Part shown: positions 63,990-64,000 of the stretch, in pieces | Numbering within the stretch: position 1 is the stretch's first letter | Layout of the letters: each line of letters begins with the position of its first letter | Assembly: GCA_022846095.1 (NCBI GenBank) | Contig: AP025583.1 | Location: 4,055,279-4,119,278, forward strand | Source of the DNA: Oscillospiraceae bacterium | Lineage (GTDB): Bacteria; Bacillota; Clostridia; Oscillospirales; Oscillospiraceae | DNA length: 64,000 nucleotides | Direction of reading: 5' to 3' | Notes under the pieces: generated by a model | The model's database searches: none | Told to the model about the DNA's origin: nothing | The model's input: only the letters and a program-made list of their open reading frames with translations | Translations under genes and position numbers: made by a program

Positions 63990-64000
63990 CAGGGATAGTT

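Overview
The window looks like a chromosomal segment of a high-GC, strictly anaerobic gut Firmicute, most likely Oscillospiraceae in the Flavonifractor / Lawsonibacter / Dysosmobacter neighbourhood. This rests on gene content (DnaD/DnaI-type helicase loaders, RecJ, Rel, mreCD, zapA, a YtvI-type AI-2E protein), very GC-rich coding sequence, frequent TTG and GTG starts behind strong GGAGG sites, and abundant short palindromic intergenic repeats. The species call is inference. I saw no tRNA, rRNA or CRISPR.

Layout. 1-10.85 kb is a surface-appendage locus. A VWA/SpaA-type adhesin (minus strand, cut by the left edge) sits behind a c-di-GMP-I riboswitch. Divergently, a BTAD regulator with a degenerate GGDEF-like C-terminus heads an operon of sortase, transglutaminase-like protein, PilC, pilin-like proteins and PilT, closed by a strong terminator. 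10.9-16.1 kb holds a LysR regulator, an ECF-like sigma/anti-sigma pair and an AT-rich island of secreted proteins including a C39-like cysteine peptidase. 16.2-25.8 kb is ftsH, rlmB, a membrane protein that looks like a P-type ATPase without its phosphorylation motif, a YczE-like protein, an ABC exporter and an AEC transporter. 26.3-27.6 kb is an intact IS3-family element. 27.65-36.6 kb carries htrA, an AI-2E/YtvI protein, an alanine/glycine symporter, recJ and rel.

36.8-42.5 kb contains an ATP-grasp ligase coupled to an Asp/Glu racemase (a possible D-aspartate cell-wall pathway), a divergent XRE cassette, a MurE-like ligase overlapping queG, and a CBS-domain protein. 42.6-47.7 kb has an XRE membrane regulator, a related small membrane protein, an MFS transporter and a GH13 glycosidase. 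47.7-55.1 kb is a minus-strand shape/division cluster in transcription order zapA, U32 peptidase, dut, maf, mreC, mreD, mrdA. 55.3-61.2 kb has a GNAT, DnaD-like and DnaI-like loaders, a Dam-family methyltransferase with a likely restriction enzyme, and small HTH/RHH regulators. From 61.2 kb composition changes and a phage-type module begins (reverse transcriptase, small protein, XkdX, membrane protein, read right to left), continuing past the right edge.

How the parts connect: the left locus suggests c-di-GMP control of surface attachment, through a riboswitch on the adhesin and perhaps through the degenerate GGDEF domain of the regulator. The middle and right halves are rich in envelope assembly (MurE-like, ligase/racemase, PBP2, MreCD, ZapA). 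Several repeat families punctuate the window: a three-part composite palindromic repeat, a 181-bp element in two inverted copies 13.4 kb apart, and an AT-rich inverted repeat. Some of them reach into gene ends. All functions are read from sequence by eye; no database search was run.
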